A DNA stretch of 64,000 bases. It comes from Azolla caroliniana. Taxonomy: Eukaryota; Polypodiophyta. Below, piece by piece: positions 46,251 to 59,091 of the stretch. The stretch's first letter is position 1. Each line of letters opens with the position of its first letter. Below the pieces are notes generated by a model, which was not told the DNA's origin, did not search any database, and saw only the letters and a program-made list of their open reading frames with translations. The stretch is from assembly GCA_043228905.1 (NCBI GenBank), contig JBHGNT010000014.1, positions 8,246,001 to 8,310,000 on the forward strand, in the 5' to 3' direction. The position numbers were made by a program, and so were the translations under genes.

Positions 46251-49200
46251 TGCCAGTGCAGGTAGCGGAGTATATGATTTGGATCGAGAAGAAAGGGAAG
46301 AATTTGTGTGTGTCGGGAGTATATGCGAAATTAGACCAAAAGTACAACTGACTTCCGAGTGTTGATCAATGAGTTCTCGATGGCATAAAATCTTGTTGTT
46401 CCTGAAGGTGGTGGATACGAAAGACCGACGAGAATTGGGCAGCCTTTTGGAGGATGAAATGCAACCAAATGGCTTCGTGGCGGACTGGGCGGCGGTGAAG
46501 AATGCTTGCAACCGTCTTGATAAGCGTCAACAATGGCTAGAGGAGACTGACCTAGAGAATCCACAATCGTGGAGGAAGGCACCTACAACGATCGAGCCTA
46601 GCAAGCTAATCAACAAATTCGACAAGAAAGCGATGGAGGAATCTATAATCAAAGAGCTCTCCAAGAATTTTGAAGCGGTATCACTAGACAACTTAGGTCG
46701 ACGCGGGCCCAAGGGAAAATAAGCGTTTAGATGTGTGGGGTGATAGCTTCGAGCACTCACGAAGGGAATGTGCTGACTTGGCAAAATGCAATTCGTAAGA
46801 AAGCCGTCTATTTGGATGGCAACATGATGCACTCTAGCGAGACCCGGAAGCCACTACGAGTGAACTTCAGAAGTGGCGGACTGAAAAAGATTGTGGAAGA
46901 GGAAGATACAAGGCATGTGGAAGCTATGCATTATGCCGCATCGGCCGGGATACGACTTGGAAGAGAGAATCTTAAAATGATCGAGCTAGGAGCTGGGTTT
47001 TGCCCAATAGTCGTCGAGTGCGAGAAAAAGGAAAAATCAATTCGGAGGATCTAAAGCTTGTTGTTCGAAAGTTGCGACGAGTTACCAGATGGTCAGATCT
47101 AGTTGACGATAACACAAGCTTTGCGGAGGTTGTGTGCGACAACTATGAAGCTCTTGTCGAAGAGAAGACGGAAAGAAACGGTGAAGAAGATGGCACATCA
47201 AAGCATCCCAGCACGAGGAACGCAGGGAAAGAGGGACAAGTCCAACCTACGCCACGAAAAGAGGTTGGAGAAACAAGCATGAAGCCTTGTGGATCGAGCT
47301 AAGCTACTCGAATGGAAGTTGATGAATCAACGAAGAAAGGAAAAGAACGAGTGACACCGACTTACAAGAACGAGCTAAGGTCAGACATAGAACAAACAAC
47401 TGACTTGCGGAAGGTCCTTGAGGAGAAGGTTTAGACAATCACATTGACCTTACTTTTGCAAAACTACTTGGGATCCCGAAGAAGGAGTTCCATGATACTA
47501 TCGTGGACCTTATTAAAAGGAAACGACAACAATCGGATGAAGAGGAGGTGAAAACAAGTGCCATAACCATGGCAAGATTGGAAGAGGAGGAGGAAGAAGA
47601 AGTGGTGGTAGACAACCATTACTCTCGACCTCATTGGGCAAGAGCGACAACGGAGACGCCGGTGAAGATGGGGGAGAAGAAAGGGACTGTGGTAGCCTTG
47701 ATTGACTATGGCGCGGAGATCAACCTCATGTCGACCGAGTTCTAAAAGAAAGGAAGATGGCCGATTAATACAAACCATGGATGGAAGATTCGAGCGACAA
47801 TGAAGGCCACAGAGGACTTGTACTGAGCTTGCCCCAATGTTAAAGTCACGATCGGGGATGTGGAGATTGATCAACACTTCTTCGTGCAAGACTCGGCTTC
47901 ACATCCTGTCATCCTTGGAAAACCATATATAACATCGTCCTAGATGGAGACCAAGGTATTCGATAATGGAGCAACCTTCGCACGAGTCAAGGGTCTTGAC
48001 AGTAAAAGATATAATCAATTCTTGATGGTGCGAGCTAATCACGAAAGGAATCGAGATAGCCTTGGAGACGAATCCTCGGATTTTTAAAGTGCACTATTAA
48101 AGCATGGGGCACAAATAGTCTGAGCAATCATAAGTCCCCACAAGGAATCAAAGCACGTGGATTGCAAGGAGAAGCAACATGCATCACACCTAGTGGTGCA
48201 TGTAAACTAACACTACTCAACAAGAAGGACAAGCGTCAGATACAAGACTTCAAGAAGGTATTGAAAGAAGAAAGCATAATAGGAGAAGAAGAATTCGTGA
48301 CTCATATTCTGGAGGAAGCCTCCTTTAATGACACCATCGGCGAAATCGAGGAAGTCGTGGACTTGAGCTATCCTCACGATCAACATGTGATTTTGGTTAA
48401 TTCCGTCAACATGTACACTATCATCGATGAATATTATCAAGGTATCTTGCTGGAGGAAGCTGAAGGCAAAACAAAATATAAAATGGTGGATAGGAAGATC
48501 AAGCCAGTTGCAGTTCCACTATCGGAAGATAGCTGGCAAAAGATGAAGGAAGTTATAAAAGAATCTGAAGGTAATAGGTCACGTTTTCACTGAAGAGACG
48601 AAGGGAAAGCTACGAGTTGGAAGGGAGGATTTCCTCCTCCTGGAAGAGGAGAGAATGTTCCACGGAATTCTCGAAAGACATGGGAAGGCTTTCGCATTTT
48701 TCCTATCGGAAATCAGATGTGTTGATCCAAGGACGGTAGAACCAATGGTGATCTTCACGGTGCCACATGTGCCTTGGAATTTGAAACCGATATTGGTTCC
48801 GTTAGCACACCTACCGAAGCTGATCGAGCTCATAAAGGAGAAGGTGAATATGATAATTCTGGAACCATCGAACGCTCCTTATTCTAATAGGTGGTTCACG
48901 GTGCCAAAGAAGAATGGATCGTTGCGATTCATCCAAGATCTTCAACCCGTCAACAAGGTGATAATTCGGAATGCTCGAATCGGTCCTAGTGTGGATGAAT
49001 TTGCCGAGGCGTTTGCGGGAAATTACAGTTGGCGGTCGACAGTCGTGACATTACAACCATGAGGACTCCGATCGGGCTTGTGCGGATGTGTACCTTGCCT
49101 CAAGGTGCAACAAACTCGGTGGCTCATATGGTGAATGCCATGAACAAGGTCTTGAAGGATTGCATCCTGAGCATCACAATGCCATTCTTGGAGGACATTC

Positions 49201-51478
49201 TGATAAAAGGATATTCGGATAAGGAGAAGGATGAATTGAAAGATAAGGATGGATGCAGAAAGTTTGTCGTGGATCATATGAGAGATTGTGAGAAGGTACT
49301 CCAAAGGCTCAAAGATGCGAATTTGACATTTTCGGGAGAAAAATCCGCATTCGGGCAACCAAAGATCTTGGTGGTAGGTCACTTGTGTGGAGCATACGGC
49401 CGGAAGCCTTCGCCATCCAAGGTGAATGCGATCCAAGACATGAAAGAAGAATGGTTCCTTGGAGCATGTGCGTTTTATCATATTTGGATTCCACACTACA
49501 CCCACATTGCTGAGCCATTGTACGGTCTACTAAAGAAGAAGCGGAGGTTCGAATGGACGAGTGAGCATACTTTCTCCATCCGAAGGCTGAAGAAATTATT
49601 GATGGAGGCACATGCATTACAGAAGGCGGACTATTCAAACGGCAAGCCCATTTTCGTGACCGTGGATACTAGTTCGACTGGAATTGGATGGGATATGCAA
49701 TTCGGTTTGGCGCGAAAGTGTTAAGTGACAGGCAAAGAAGGTAAGCCTAGGTGAAGAGGGAGCTATGGGGAATCGTTCTGGTGATCAAGTCTGATCGTGA
49801 CTACTTTTTTGGGGCAAAAGTCATAATTGAGACAGATTGATTACCAATCTTGGGTATGATATCTGGTTGTAGTACACCAGATATTGCCATGCTACTTTGG
49901 ATTGCATATATCAAATCAATCAACCCGGAGATCTGTCATGTAGCTGGGAAGCATAATGTCGTTGCAGATATGCTATCACGAGCGAGATACGACAGAGAAG
50001 AAGATCGACATTCTAATGAAGAGGATGTTGGCTTTGATTTCCTTACAAGTTCCTACCCTCGAGTGATGACTACATTCATAGAAGAGGACTAGGAAGGTGA
50101 ATTTGTGGAGATCGGGAAATATTTGAGTTCTCTCCAAAAAGATGAATCATGGGCAACAAAAGACTTCCACCGCATTTGGAAGGTGTACAAGTATTTCCTT
50201 AATGATGGAGCTCTTTGGAGGCATGAAAAAAAGAAGAATGGGACTTTGATGAGAGTTGTCTGCAACCTAGAAGACCGACAAAAACTAATGTCTGAATTTC
50301 ATGATAGTGTTTTTGCAGGCCATCTAGGAATATGGGCTACATTCGCAAAGATTAAGGAGAAATATTGGTGGTCGGGCATCTACAAAGATGTAGCAACTTA
50401 TGTGGAAACATTTAAGGAATCTCAGATGCTTTCGAATGTTCGCCATCAAGATGAACTTCATCCGACTTACCTGTTGGCTATGCATTACAAGTGGATGGTG
50501 GACATCGTAATAATGCCAATGGGGCGATGGCAAATGAAGTATCTTGTGCTTGCGAGAGAGGATCTTACCAATCAAGTTGAAGGGTGAGCATTGAGAGCTA
50601 AGGAGACATCATCAGTATGCATATTCCTTCTTGAAGATATGGATGCATTGACAAGATAGTGCCTGATAGAGGTGAGTTGGACGCCAATGAAGTTAAAGAA
50701 TTATTCTCTGGGATGGGAATCAAATTATCTCTCACCACGACGTATAATCCGGAAGTGAATGGGAAAGTGGAACGTGGACATGGACCGATTGTGAAGGCTC
50801 TAGTGAAAGCTTGCCATGGGAAAATAGGAGAATGGCCGCATCTATTGCCATTTGCACTATGGGCTGACTGACAGGACTCCTCATAGCACGGTGACGGGAT
50901 ACATGCCGACAAAGCTCGTATTCAGACAAAAGCCGATAATGCCAGTGGAACAAAGTATTGTTTCATGGTTTGCATTTCCATGGCAAGATGAGATAAGTAG
51001 AGAAGATCTTCTAGCATTGAGGATTTGACAGTTGGAGCAAAAGTTGGAAGATATAGAAGTTGCTAAAGCGCAGCTAAAGAATGCAAGGCTGAAGAACAAG
51101 AAAGACTTCAATAAATGACATCGACTTCGTCCGAGGAAAATCATTGAAGGAGATTAGGTGCTGGTCTACGATAGTAGCCTAGACAACCAACATAGTACAG
51201 CTCGAAAATTTTCACAACGATGGTTTGGACCATATGTGGTGAAGAAAGTGGAAGATAATGCAACATATCGTTTAACTGAACTGGATGGTACACCACTTGC
51301 CTTGCCAATTACTGGGAAAAGAATCAAGATCTTCAAGAGAAGAGACATAATAGAAATCAGATTCGAAGCTTTCGATGATTTTGTCTTGGGCATCGATGGA
51401 AAAGTAACGTAATCAAAAGTGGAGCCTCACCAAAATTGGTACATACCGGTGGATGTGCAAGTTTGGTGGGGGCGAAAG
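46251..51478 (+). pseudogene. Gypsy copy B, nearly full coding region, broken
   Basis: The plus strand carries the same Gypsy family as 59868-64000. Gag-like frames lie at 46369-47302. The protease region (TRPHWARATTETPV-like at 47625, IDYGAEINLM at 47701) ends with TAA at 48085-48087. Downstream in the -1 frame, pol starts: linker (48090-48593), reverse transcriptase (48655-49724, with PFLEDI in place of FLDD), RNase H (VTVDTSSTGIGWD), integrase zinc region (EFHDSVFAGHLGIW), core (MVDIVIMP, RGELDANE, NPEVNGKVERGHG) and the C-terminal module (51158-51412). Frameshifts and stops break it, for example after 50587 and 50871. The 3' LTR follows at 51479. Confidence 0.85.
48078..48089 (+). other. 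Candidate -1 frameshift site, Gypsy copy B
   Basis: GGATTTTTAAAG, with the Gag-protease frame reading GAT TTT TAA and the -1 frame reading TTA AAG and staying open into pol. The identical 12-mer is in copy A at the same place. Confidence 0.5.
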
Positions 51479-52639
51479 TCGTGTGATCCTTCACACACAT
51501 TGTAAAAAATAATGAAATAATTATTTTATATTAGCTTAATGGCTTGTTATAGAAAAATGGATGTCTTCAAGAGTTTCTGAATGCATTTTACTACATATAA
51601 AATGGATAACTACATATTAAGTTATGTAAGTATGAAACTTCAGAGGATGAGGGAATACTAGAACTTTGAGATATCCCACATAGATAGGAAACTTGGGCCA
51701 AGCTATCCAGATGAACTGATGTGGCCAAATTGCCCCAGAAGGATGGATGTGGCTGAAGAGCTCGTAATGGTCTTGGACCGGACGGATTGGATGATCGGGA
51801 CGGACCATATCGGATCGGATGGTGCACAAGCCGTAACTAAACGTGGAGGCCATGCACAACTAAAGTAAACGTTGTGAGGGACTAAAGTAAAGGTCATGTG
51901 GATGCATGCAATGGGACTTGAGATGCAAACTGGAGTTCCTCATGCAAGTGTATCTTCGTGTGGTAATTGGCGATGAAAATTGGAGTTTCTCATGCAAGTG
52001 TATCTTCGTGTGGTAATGGGGAATCCGAAGCAGTTAAGGGAAGGAAGAAAAAATAAATCGAGGACGTTGAGGAAAAGACCTGAATCCTAGTTTTCTTATG
52101 GGATCTATCCCTCGAGGAAGCAATAAACCCTAATTTCCTTATTGAAGCCATAACACTCATAAACCCTAATTTGATGATCGAAGCCATAAACCCTAATTTC
52201 CTTATTGAAGCCATAACACTCAAGAACCCTAATTTTCTGATTGAAGCCATAAACCCTAATTTCCTTATTGAAGCCATAACATTCAAGAACCCTAATTTTC
52301 TAATCGAAGCCTTAAACCCTAATTTCCTTATTGAAGCCACAACACTCAAGAACCCTAGTTTTCTGAAGCCATCTTTCGAATAAACCCTAATTGTTCCTTA
52401 TTGAAGCCATATCTCCATTTCTTTTAATCTATTACTCTATTAATCTCTATAAGCTAGAACTTCTAGAATCCCAATCTCGGGATACATTGTAATTTTTCTT
52501 TTTCTTGCTAATGAAAATTACTAAATTTTCTCATTTCCGTTAATTCGTAAAACGTAAACGCACGAATCTGATATCCTCTGGTTGGACGCCCCAAGGTCCT
52601 GCCTCAAGTCCACGTGTCTGTCATTTTTTTTTCACGACA
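51479..52639 (+). mobile_element. 3' LTR of Gypsy copy B
   Basis: It follows the polypurine tract (GTTTGGTGGGGGCG, matching copy A) and starts TCGTGTGATCC; it ends TTCACGACA, the family's CGACA end. It holds Pol III-like boxes (51532 and 51571) and a telo-box tandem repeat (52121-52420). The first two bases TG are replaced by AG. Confidence 0.65.
52121..52420. repeat. 63-bp tandem repeat with telo-box motifs
   Basis: Two related half-units alternate (ATAAACCCTAATTTCCTTATT and CACTCAAGAACCCTAATTTTC, each followed by GAAGCC). AAACCCTAA, the plant telo-box, occurs at 52125, 52161, 52188, 52251, 52314 and 52382. The period is 63 bp in the regular part. It lies within the Gypsy LTR. Confidence 0.85.
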
Positions 52640-54230
52640 ACATCCTGAATATGCTCGAGTGTTGGCCTCTACATGAAGTGACTTATCATGCTCACTGGAT
52701 AGCTAAGATCGGATTGTGTGATGGTTAGATAAATTAGGATTTTGATGATTTGTTAGAACCGTTTCGCATCGCATGCCACTCCCGAGTCATGGAGAAGCTT
52801 CAGGTTTCGATCAAGAGGAGTGGAAACGGATCGACAATCCTTCATGCCAAATTTATACAACATATTTAAGACATAGTGTCGTTGAGTTAGTAATATGCCA
52901 TCAAGGGTGTGGATCACTTCAATCCCGAGGAAGTAATGAAGGTCCCCTAAATCCCTCATTTCAAATGCACTTGACAACGTGGACTTTAATCGGCTAATGT
53001 TACCAAGGTCAGGGCCGATGACAACCAGGTCACCCACATATAGCAATATGCACACCGAACCTCAAACACCATCTTATGCAACCGTTGGTGATTTTGGAGT
53101 TCCAAACTTGTGGGGCCTATTTGAGGCCGTAAAGCGACTTTTATAGTCCACATACTGCTCACTTGTTCAACTCTGACTAAAAACCAGGGGGTTGAACCAT
53201 AAATACTTGTTCTTCAAGGCCGCCTCGAAGAAATGCGTTCTTGACATCCATATGATGGAGATGACACCCCATTGCCGCTGCTACGACTAGCACCACACAG
53301 ACTGTTGTCATCTTCGACACCAGTGTGAACGTCTCGTCATAGTCGATGCCATGGGTCTACGCATAACCCTTGGCCACCAATCGGGCCTTATACCAGTTGA
53401 CCAAACCGTCGATGGTGTACTTCACTTTTTACACCCATTTACATCTAATCGGTTTGCAGTTTCAGCGAGGGTCAACCAAGTCCCATGTCTTGTTGACATC
53501 TAGTGGTCGCATTTCTTCCTCCATGGCCAATCGCCATTTTGCTTCTTGTGATGCCTCCGCATAGCTTTCAAGCTCACGGACATCTGCCACTTTCGAGATA
53601 TGCCATGTACTCATTGTATCCATACCGGATCACTGGGTTCTTTTGGCGAGTCGATGGATGTAACTTCTCATTTGCCAATTTTAGGGCCCTCTTGGCTGCA
53701 TCTTATGTCAACTCTTGAGGTTCCTTTTCACTTTGGTTGGAATCGGATTCTCCTGATCTGATGCACCTCTGTCTATGTCGTACTCCAACATCTTCATTTT
53801 CCCCTTTTCCTTCCGCGTAAACTCTCTCATTGGTTTCTGATGCGGGGACTACATGGCAGAGTCTCCACTACTTGCCGGTTCTTCATTCGGCTAGTCGTTT
53901 CGACTCAACTCTTCAGCCGGTTGGTCCTTTGGACTCAACTCTTCATTCGGCCAGTTTTCCAGAATGAAATCGGACTCTCTTCTAGAGTGTTGATTTCTTC
54001 TTCTTCAAACAACTTCTTGGTGTCACTGGCTACAATAATCGGAATGGAGTCGTCGGGAGTCAGAGACGGATTACTCATATATCTGCTCACCATTCCGATT
54101 GCAAATACTATGTCTGGTCTCGTACTGACCATCGCATACATTAAACTACTGACGGCAGAGGCATATGGTACTTTCATCTTCTCCGCCTTGTCCTTCTCCT
54201 CTTTTGGAAATTTCCTAGTATTCAACTTGC
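52640..54230 (-). pseudogene. Copia reverse transcriptase fragments (copy H)
   Basis: The minus strand at 52753-53055 reads LLYVGDLVVIGPDL, FEMRDLGDLHYFLGIEV, LLTQRHYVLNMLYKFGM, which is a Copia RT with YVGD in place of YVDD. Decayed upstream RT follows to about 53830. The piece at 53935-54225 (VPYASAVSSLMYAMVSTRPDI) is a later RT segment out of order, probably from a second Copia family, so the region is a composite. Confidence 0.75.
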
Positions 54231-55037
54231 AATTACTCGATGTGAAGTCAAATTTTGCTCGTAAGAAAAGATCGTGGAAAATACATTTGATGCAAAAGGT
54301 GTATTAGAATAAAGCATGATATGAAAGGTTCAAGAGTTAAAAGACGAAGGAACTTGAAGGGATATTAAGTTAGAGGCGTTTTTCAAAATTAGAAAAAGAC
54401 AAAAAAGACGTAGAAAAAAAGGCAAACAAGCAAGGGAGAGAAAAAGCTCATAACTTTTAAAAGAAAACATTTGTAAGAAAAGATGACAAATTTGGGATGA
54501 AAAAGCTAAACTAGGAATATAAAAAAAGTTGACTCACATAAACTCGAAGATATGAAAAAAAAAGAAAAGAAAAGAAAAAAACAAGAATAGTGCAACTATA
54601 AACTTTATAAATAGGAAGGTATTCTTAGCAATTAGGGAAGAAAGAAGAATAAGAAGGCTAGAAGAAGTGAAAGGAGTCTTAGTACAAGAAAGAGAGAAGG
54701 AGAAAAGACTATTATTGATTAGGGTCATTAAGATTAACGTAGTTCTTTGGTGGGGTTGTTCTTTTTAGAGTCCAAGAAGATTGTATTGTTTTCTTAATAA
54801 TATATTGAAATATTCTTTTTCTCTTCCTCTTATCTTCTCTATCATTTTTCTATCTCTCCTCATCATTTTGGCGCTCCAAGGAGGGCCAATTCTTTTTGTA
54901 TCAAAGGAAAGGCAAATTATTTCTGTATTATTGGAAAGTCTGATTTTTAGCCAAGATGGATTTTTGCAGGTGATGGGGTACAAGATGCGTGAGCATTCTT
55001 GGCCGCCTCCAAACATCACACAATATCAATAGGGAAG
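54231..55037. other. AT-rich spacer without a gene
   Basis: A-rich plus strand (54300-54720), then T-rich. No supported coding sequence. It could be old LTR or leader sequence of the Gag fragment that follows. Confidence 0.4.
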
Positions 55038-55283
55038 ATGATAGATTTGGAGACACTGCCTCTATTGATGGCCACTTTTTATGGACGAGCAAGGGATTGG
55101 TATGAGTCCTTGCAAACTAACCAACAAGTTAATTACCAATTGTTGGTGTAACAATTTAAAGCAAAGTATATTAGACGTCGTAATGCAACGGAAGTGCAGG
55201 AGGAACTCATTCGTTTGCGGATGTCGTCAACAATGGAGTATAACGATTACAAGAGGGAGTTTATTGACATCTTCTCTAGTTGA
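55038..55283 (+). pseudogene. Gypsy gag core fragment
   Basis: From an ATG at 55038 the frame reads LLMATFYGRARDWYESL, then after one TAA QFKAKYIRRRNATEVQEELI and MEYNDYKREFIDIFSS. This is the retrotransposon Gag core (A-x2-W-x4-L, F-x3-Y, Y-x3-F). Only this piece remains. Confidence 0.7.
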
Positions 55284-55715
55284 TCGATGTCATTCTCAAT
55301 GACTTCAAAAGCGTTTGATATAGCCATCTGGGTTGAATCATCAACATTTGAACGCCAACATGTCCCACATGTCTTACATCTATACATGTCTCTATCAATT
55401 GGGATTTGCTGGGAATTTTCCTCCCAAGAGGTTTGCTATTAATATCTTCTTAATGAAGCTTAAATGTGACTAATTCTTTCCCTCTTGATGATTTTCAGTT
55501 TCTTTCTTTTCCTCAATGTTTCTATAATCTTCTTGAGATTTTCCAATTGGCATTTGCTCCATTTGAATGAGTTCCATTTGCTATAGCCAACTCCATGACT
55601 AGTTTCCTACCCATTTACCTGAACATTTGAAGAATTACTTTGGGGAATATCATATTGAACTTCTTATATATTAGAAGATGATTGGGGTTGTAAAGAATCA
55701 AGAGATGGATTCTGT

Positions 55716-55750
55716 GCAGTGGAATAGATATGAACTGTGTGTGTTGTGTG

Positions 55751-55786
<36 letters not shown>

Positions 55787-56109
55787 TGAGTGAGTGAGAG
55801 AGACAAGGAGTAAGACACAGAGAATACGCAAGGTAAAAACTATTAACAAAGGAGAAAGACTCAACATTATACAAGGTGGGAGGAGAGTACTTTATATAGT
55901 CACCCTCTCTCTTCATTAACTACAAGACTCATGGAGCATGGGGAATGTGAAAGCTCATAAGTTATGTGTCATAGAATATGATTCTATGACTCATACTAAA
56001 TGCTAGAATACAAAGTGGTGACATAATGGTGACTCTTGACTGTTGGAGTGTCTATTCACTCTTAAGGTGAGTTCACACACTAGACCAAGTTGAGCTTGAT
56101 TCTCAACAC
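55716..56109 (-). mobile_element. 3' LTR of Copia copy I
   Basis: On the minus strand it starts TGTTGAGAATCAAGC directly after the GAGGGGGCG purine tract (56110-56118). It contains a GA run (about 55757-55790) and a TATATAAAG box near 55893. The lower border is approximate. Confidence 0.65.
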
Positions 56110-59091
56110 GCCCCCTCAAGCATAAGTCGGGTCGGTTTCAGACGGTATCCGAAATCCGCTTCGACTCGGGTTCCGGAGTCCGCATCAACTCGCATTTATG
56201 CGGAGTTGTGGAATCCGTGCTCCAGCTTGCGTTGTGCATAGTTGCGAAGTCTGTGCTTCGGCTTGCATATTTCTTCGCGGCTTTGTTGCGCGGTTGCGGA
56301 ATCCACGCGTTATTGCGTAGTGTCTTCAGTACTCCCCCTCAAGCTTGGCAGGTCAGGGATCGTCAATCTGAGATCGGTCATGAATTGCCATAGCTTGTCG
56401 GCTCCTAAGGCTTTAATGAAGATGTCGGTCATTTGAAGATTTGTGCTAATGTGTTGTAGGTCGACATCTCCTGCTAGAACGCGCTCTCGGATGAAGTGAT
56501 AGTGCACTTTGATGTGCTTTGTCCGCGCGTGGAACACCGGGTTCCGAGCCAGATCAATATTGCTCATGTTGTCGCAGTAAAGGGAAGTCTGATCCTTGAT
56601 GGGTACACCTAGATCCTTGAGTATCCTTTTGAGCCATACGACTTCACATGTGGCCACTGCCGCACCCCTGTATTCCGCCTCTATGCTTGAAAGAGCGACG
56701 GTTGGTTGCTTTTTGTTGTTCCACGATATTGCTCCGCTACGGAGGGAAAAAACAAATCCGGAGGTTGATCTTCTATCGGCTTTGTAGCCAGCCCAATCGA
56801 CGTATGTGTATCCCTCAAGTCGTATTGGCATCGCGGTCTTGTAGAGGATGCCGCAATTCATTGAACCACTCACGTATCGTAGAACTCGCTTAGCGCAATC
56901 CAAATGAGTATCACGCGGTGTTTGCATGAATTGACTAAGGAGACTGACCGGATAACTGAGATCCGGTCGAGTGATCGTGAGGTACATGAGACTCCCGATG
57001 AGTTGTCGATACTGAGTCGGCTCACACTCTTTGGTGCTGGAGTTCGCATCTAGTTTGAGATTGCGATCGAGCGGGGTTGCCGCGTATTGGCGCTAAGCCA
57101 TACCGAGCTTGTATAAGAAGTTGAGGATGTAGTGCCGTTGAGAGATCATGATTCGGGCAGGAGTCTGAATTACCTCGATGCCGAGGAAGTAGTGGAGCTC
57201 CTTCATGTCCGTCATCTCAAACTTGTTGGAAAGGAGGGATTTGACCTTATTGATTTCGATGAGATGCTCACCTCCAATGACTAGGATCTCCACCTTCTCG
57301 CTCTTGTTCGGTTGGTTCCGCGTCGATTAGGGTCGAAGTCAGAATCTTCTCTGGTGCGTACCAGGATGCGGACTCATAAAAAACGACGTCTCGACTTACT
57401 CGATATTTTCGAGTTGAGTGGTTGTAGCACTTGTAACCCTTTTGCTCCAATGAGTATCCTATGAGGATACATTTCTCCGACTTTGGGTCAAGCTCGCTTC
57501 TCGTCGGGGATGTGCACGTATGCAATGGAGCCGAATATCTGAACATGTGATAGGTCCGGCTTCTTTCCAAAGAACTTCTGGTGCGGAGTGACCTCGTGCA
57601 CTCCGGATGTTGTGCACCGGTTCATTAGGTACATGGCTGTATTTGCAACTGCGGCCCAATATGACTTGGGCATATGCTTCTCGTTCATCATGGCCTGCGC
57701 TACTTCGAGGATGTGCCGATTTCTGCGCTCGACTACTCCTTTTTGTTGTGGAGTGTGTCCTCAAGTGAATTCTCACCGAATTCCTTCCTTTCGGAGATAC
57801 GCCGTGAAATCGTCTGAGAAGTACTCCTTGTCGCCATCCGATCGAAGGCATCGTACATGACGACCAGTGGCTTTTTCGACTTCATTTTTAAACCTTTGGA
57901 AGTGTCTAAACACTTCGCTCTTTTGCCCCATCCAATAGAGCCACGTGTGCCTGGAGAAGTCGTCGATGAAAAGCACGTAATATCGACATTTGCCGAATGT
58001 AGCCATCTGCGTCGGTCCCCATACGTCGGAATGGACTACGTCGAGTAGACCTTTGCTCACGTTCCGCTCTTTCGGGAATGGGTGTTGGTGTTGTTTGCCG
58101 AATTGGCATGCTTCGCATACACCTTCAATCTTCTTCTCTTTGAATGTCAGGAGTCCGATGACGACTTCTTTCGATTTCATTGCTTTGATTTTGTTGAGAT
58201 TGATGTGGTCGATTCGCTTGTGCCATAGCTCTATGTCGGAGTCGGCTTTCGTGCTTTTTGCGAACATGGCGTATTTCATCTCGTGTGAATTGAGAATGAA
58301 CATCCGGCCCTCTCTTCTTCCGCGTGCGATGATTCGGCCCTCTTTTCTGATGAAGCACCCTTCTTGGTCGAATCGTACTTGCATCCCTTGCTCAACCATT
58401 TGGCCGACCGAGACCAAGTTCTTCGTGATGGTGGGAATATGCAAGACATTTATAATGTATGTTTGCTTACCTCTTTCGCCGAATGGAACATTGTCGATGT
58501 GCCGTAGCGGGTGCGTAGTGTCATCTCTGGTTTCGACATAAGCGGGTTGCTCTGGCTCTCGAAGTTCAAGAAACCATTCTTTATGAGATGTCATATGGTT
58601 TGAAGCTTCGGATTCAACAAACCATACGTCCTCCGAATTGAGAGCACTAGTTGAGGTAGAGGCCGACATAGCGTTTGCTCTATGTTTCATCATAAACATT
58701 CCGCCATGGTCAGAGTTGTGTGCATACATTCCATCACGATCTTCGTAGTCGGAGTTGTGCCTGTACATTCCGCTATGATCTTCGTAGTCGGAGTTGTGTG
58801 CATAATTCGTGAGTTGTCGACTTGTGGAAGCCGATTCACGCAACTTCTTTCGGCCCTCTTCTTTGTGGTGGGCGAGCTTTCCGCAATATCCACATTCGGT
58901 TGCGTTTTGACGGTTTGGGCCGGAGTGGAAGCTCCCCCTTCTTGCAAAGGTTCCTCGTTGGCTTCCATTTTGTGGCCGAAATTGGGAGTTGGTGTTGTAG
59001 GTTGGACCTCGTCCGCCTTGTCCTTGGCCGAATCGGCCTCTCGCTCGTCTGTGTCCTCTTCTTCCGTTGTCGTGCCTTTCGGCTCCGGATC
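56110..59091 (-). pseudogene. Copia gag-pol copy I, RT core deleted
   Basis: From 59091 down: late Gag with RG-rich stretch, zinc knuckle CGYCGKLAHHKEEG (last Cys replaced by Gly), a 3-fold HNSDYEDxxGMY repeat, the protease site as ESEAS instead of DSGAS, and GAG-pre-integrase. The integrase starts HSDVWGP and LRSDGDKEYFS; beyond it the frames shift (57773, 57691, 57570). The linker (LDPKSEKCILIGYS) at 57500 runs at about 57295 straight into the late RT (EILVIGGEHLIEINKVKSLL, LHYFLGIEVI). The RT palm with the YVDD box is therefore deleted. RNase H is well kept (VALSSIEAEYRGAAVATCE, FHARTKHIKVHYHFI). A second purine tract lies at 56332-56340. Confidence 0.88.

Noticed and set aside
51990-52349. 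Repeat protein with ASIRKLGF units (minus strand)
   Set aside because: It is only the translation of the telo-box tandem repeat inside an LTR; it has no homolog that I recognise.
55615-55916. Reading frames rich in Ser-Leu
   Set aside because: They are translations of a GA/CT microsatellite in a Copia LTR.
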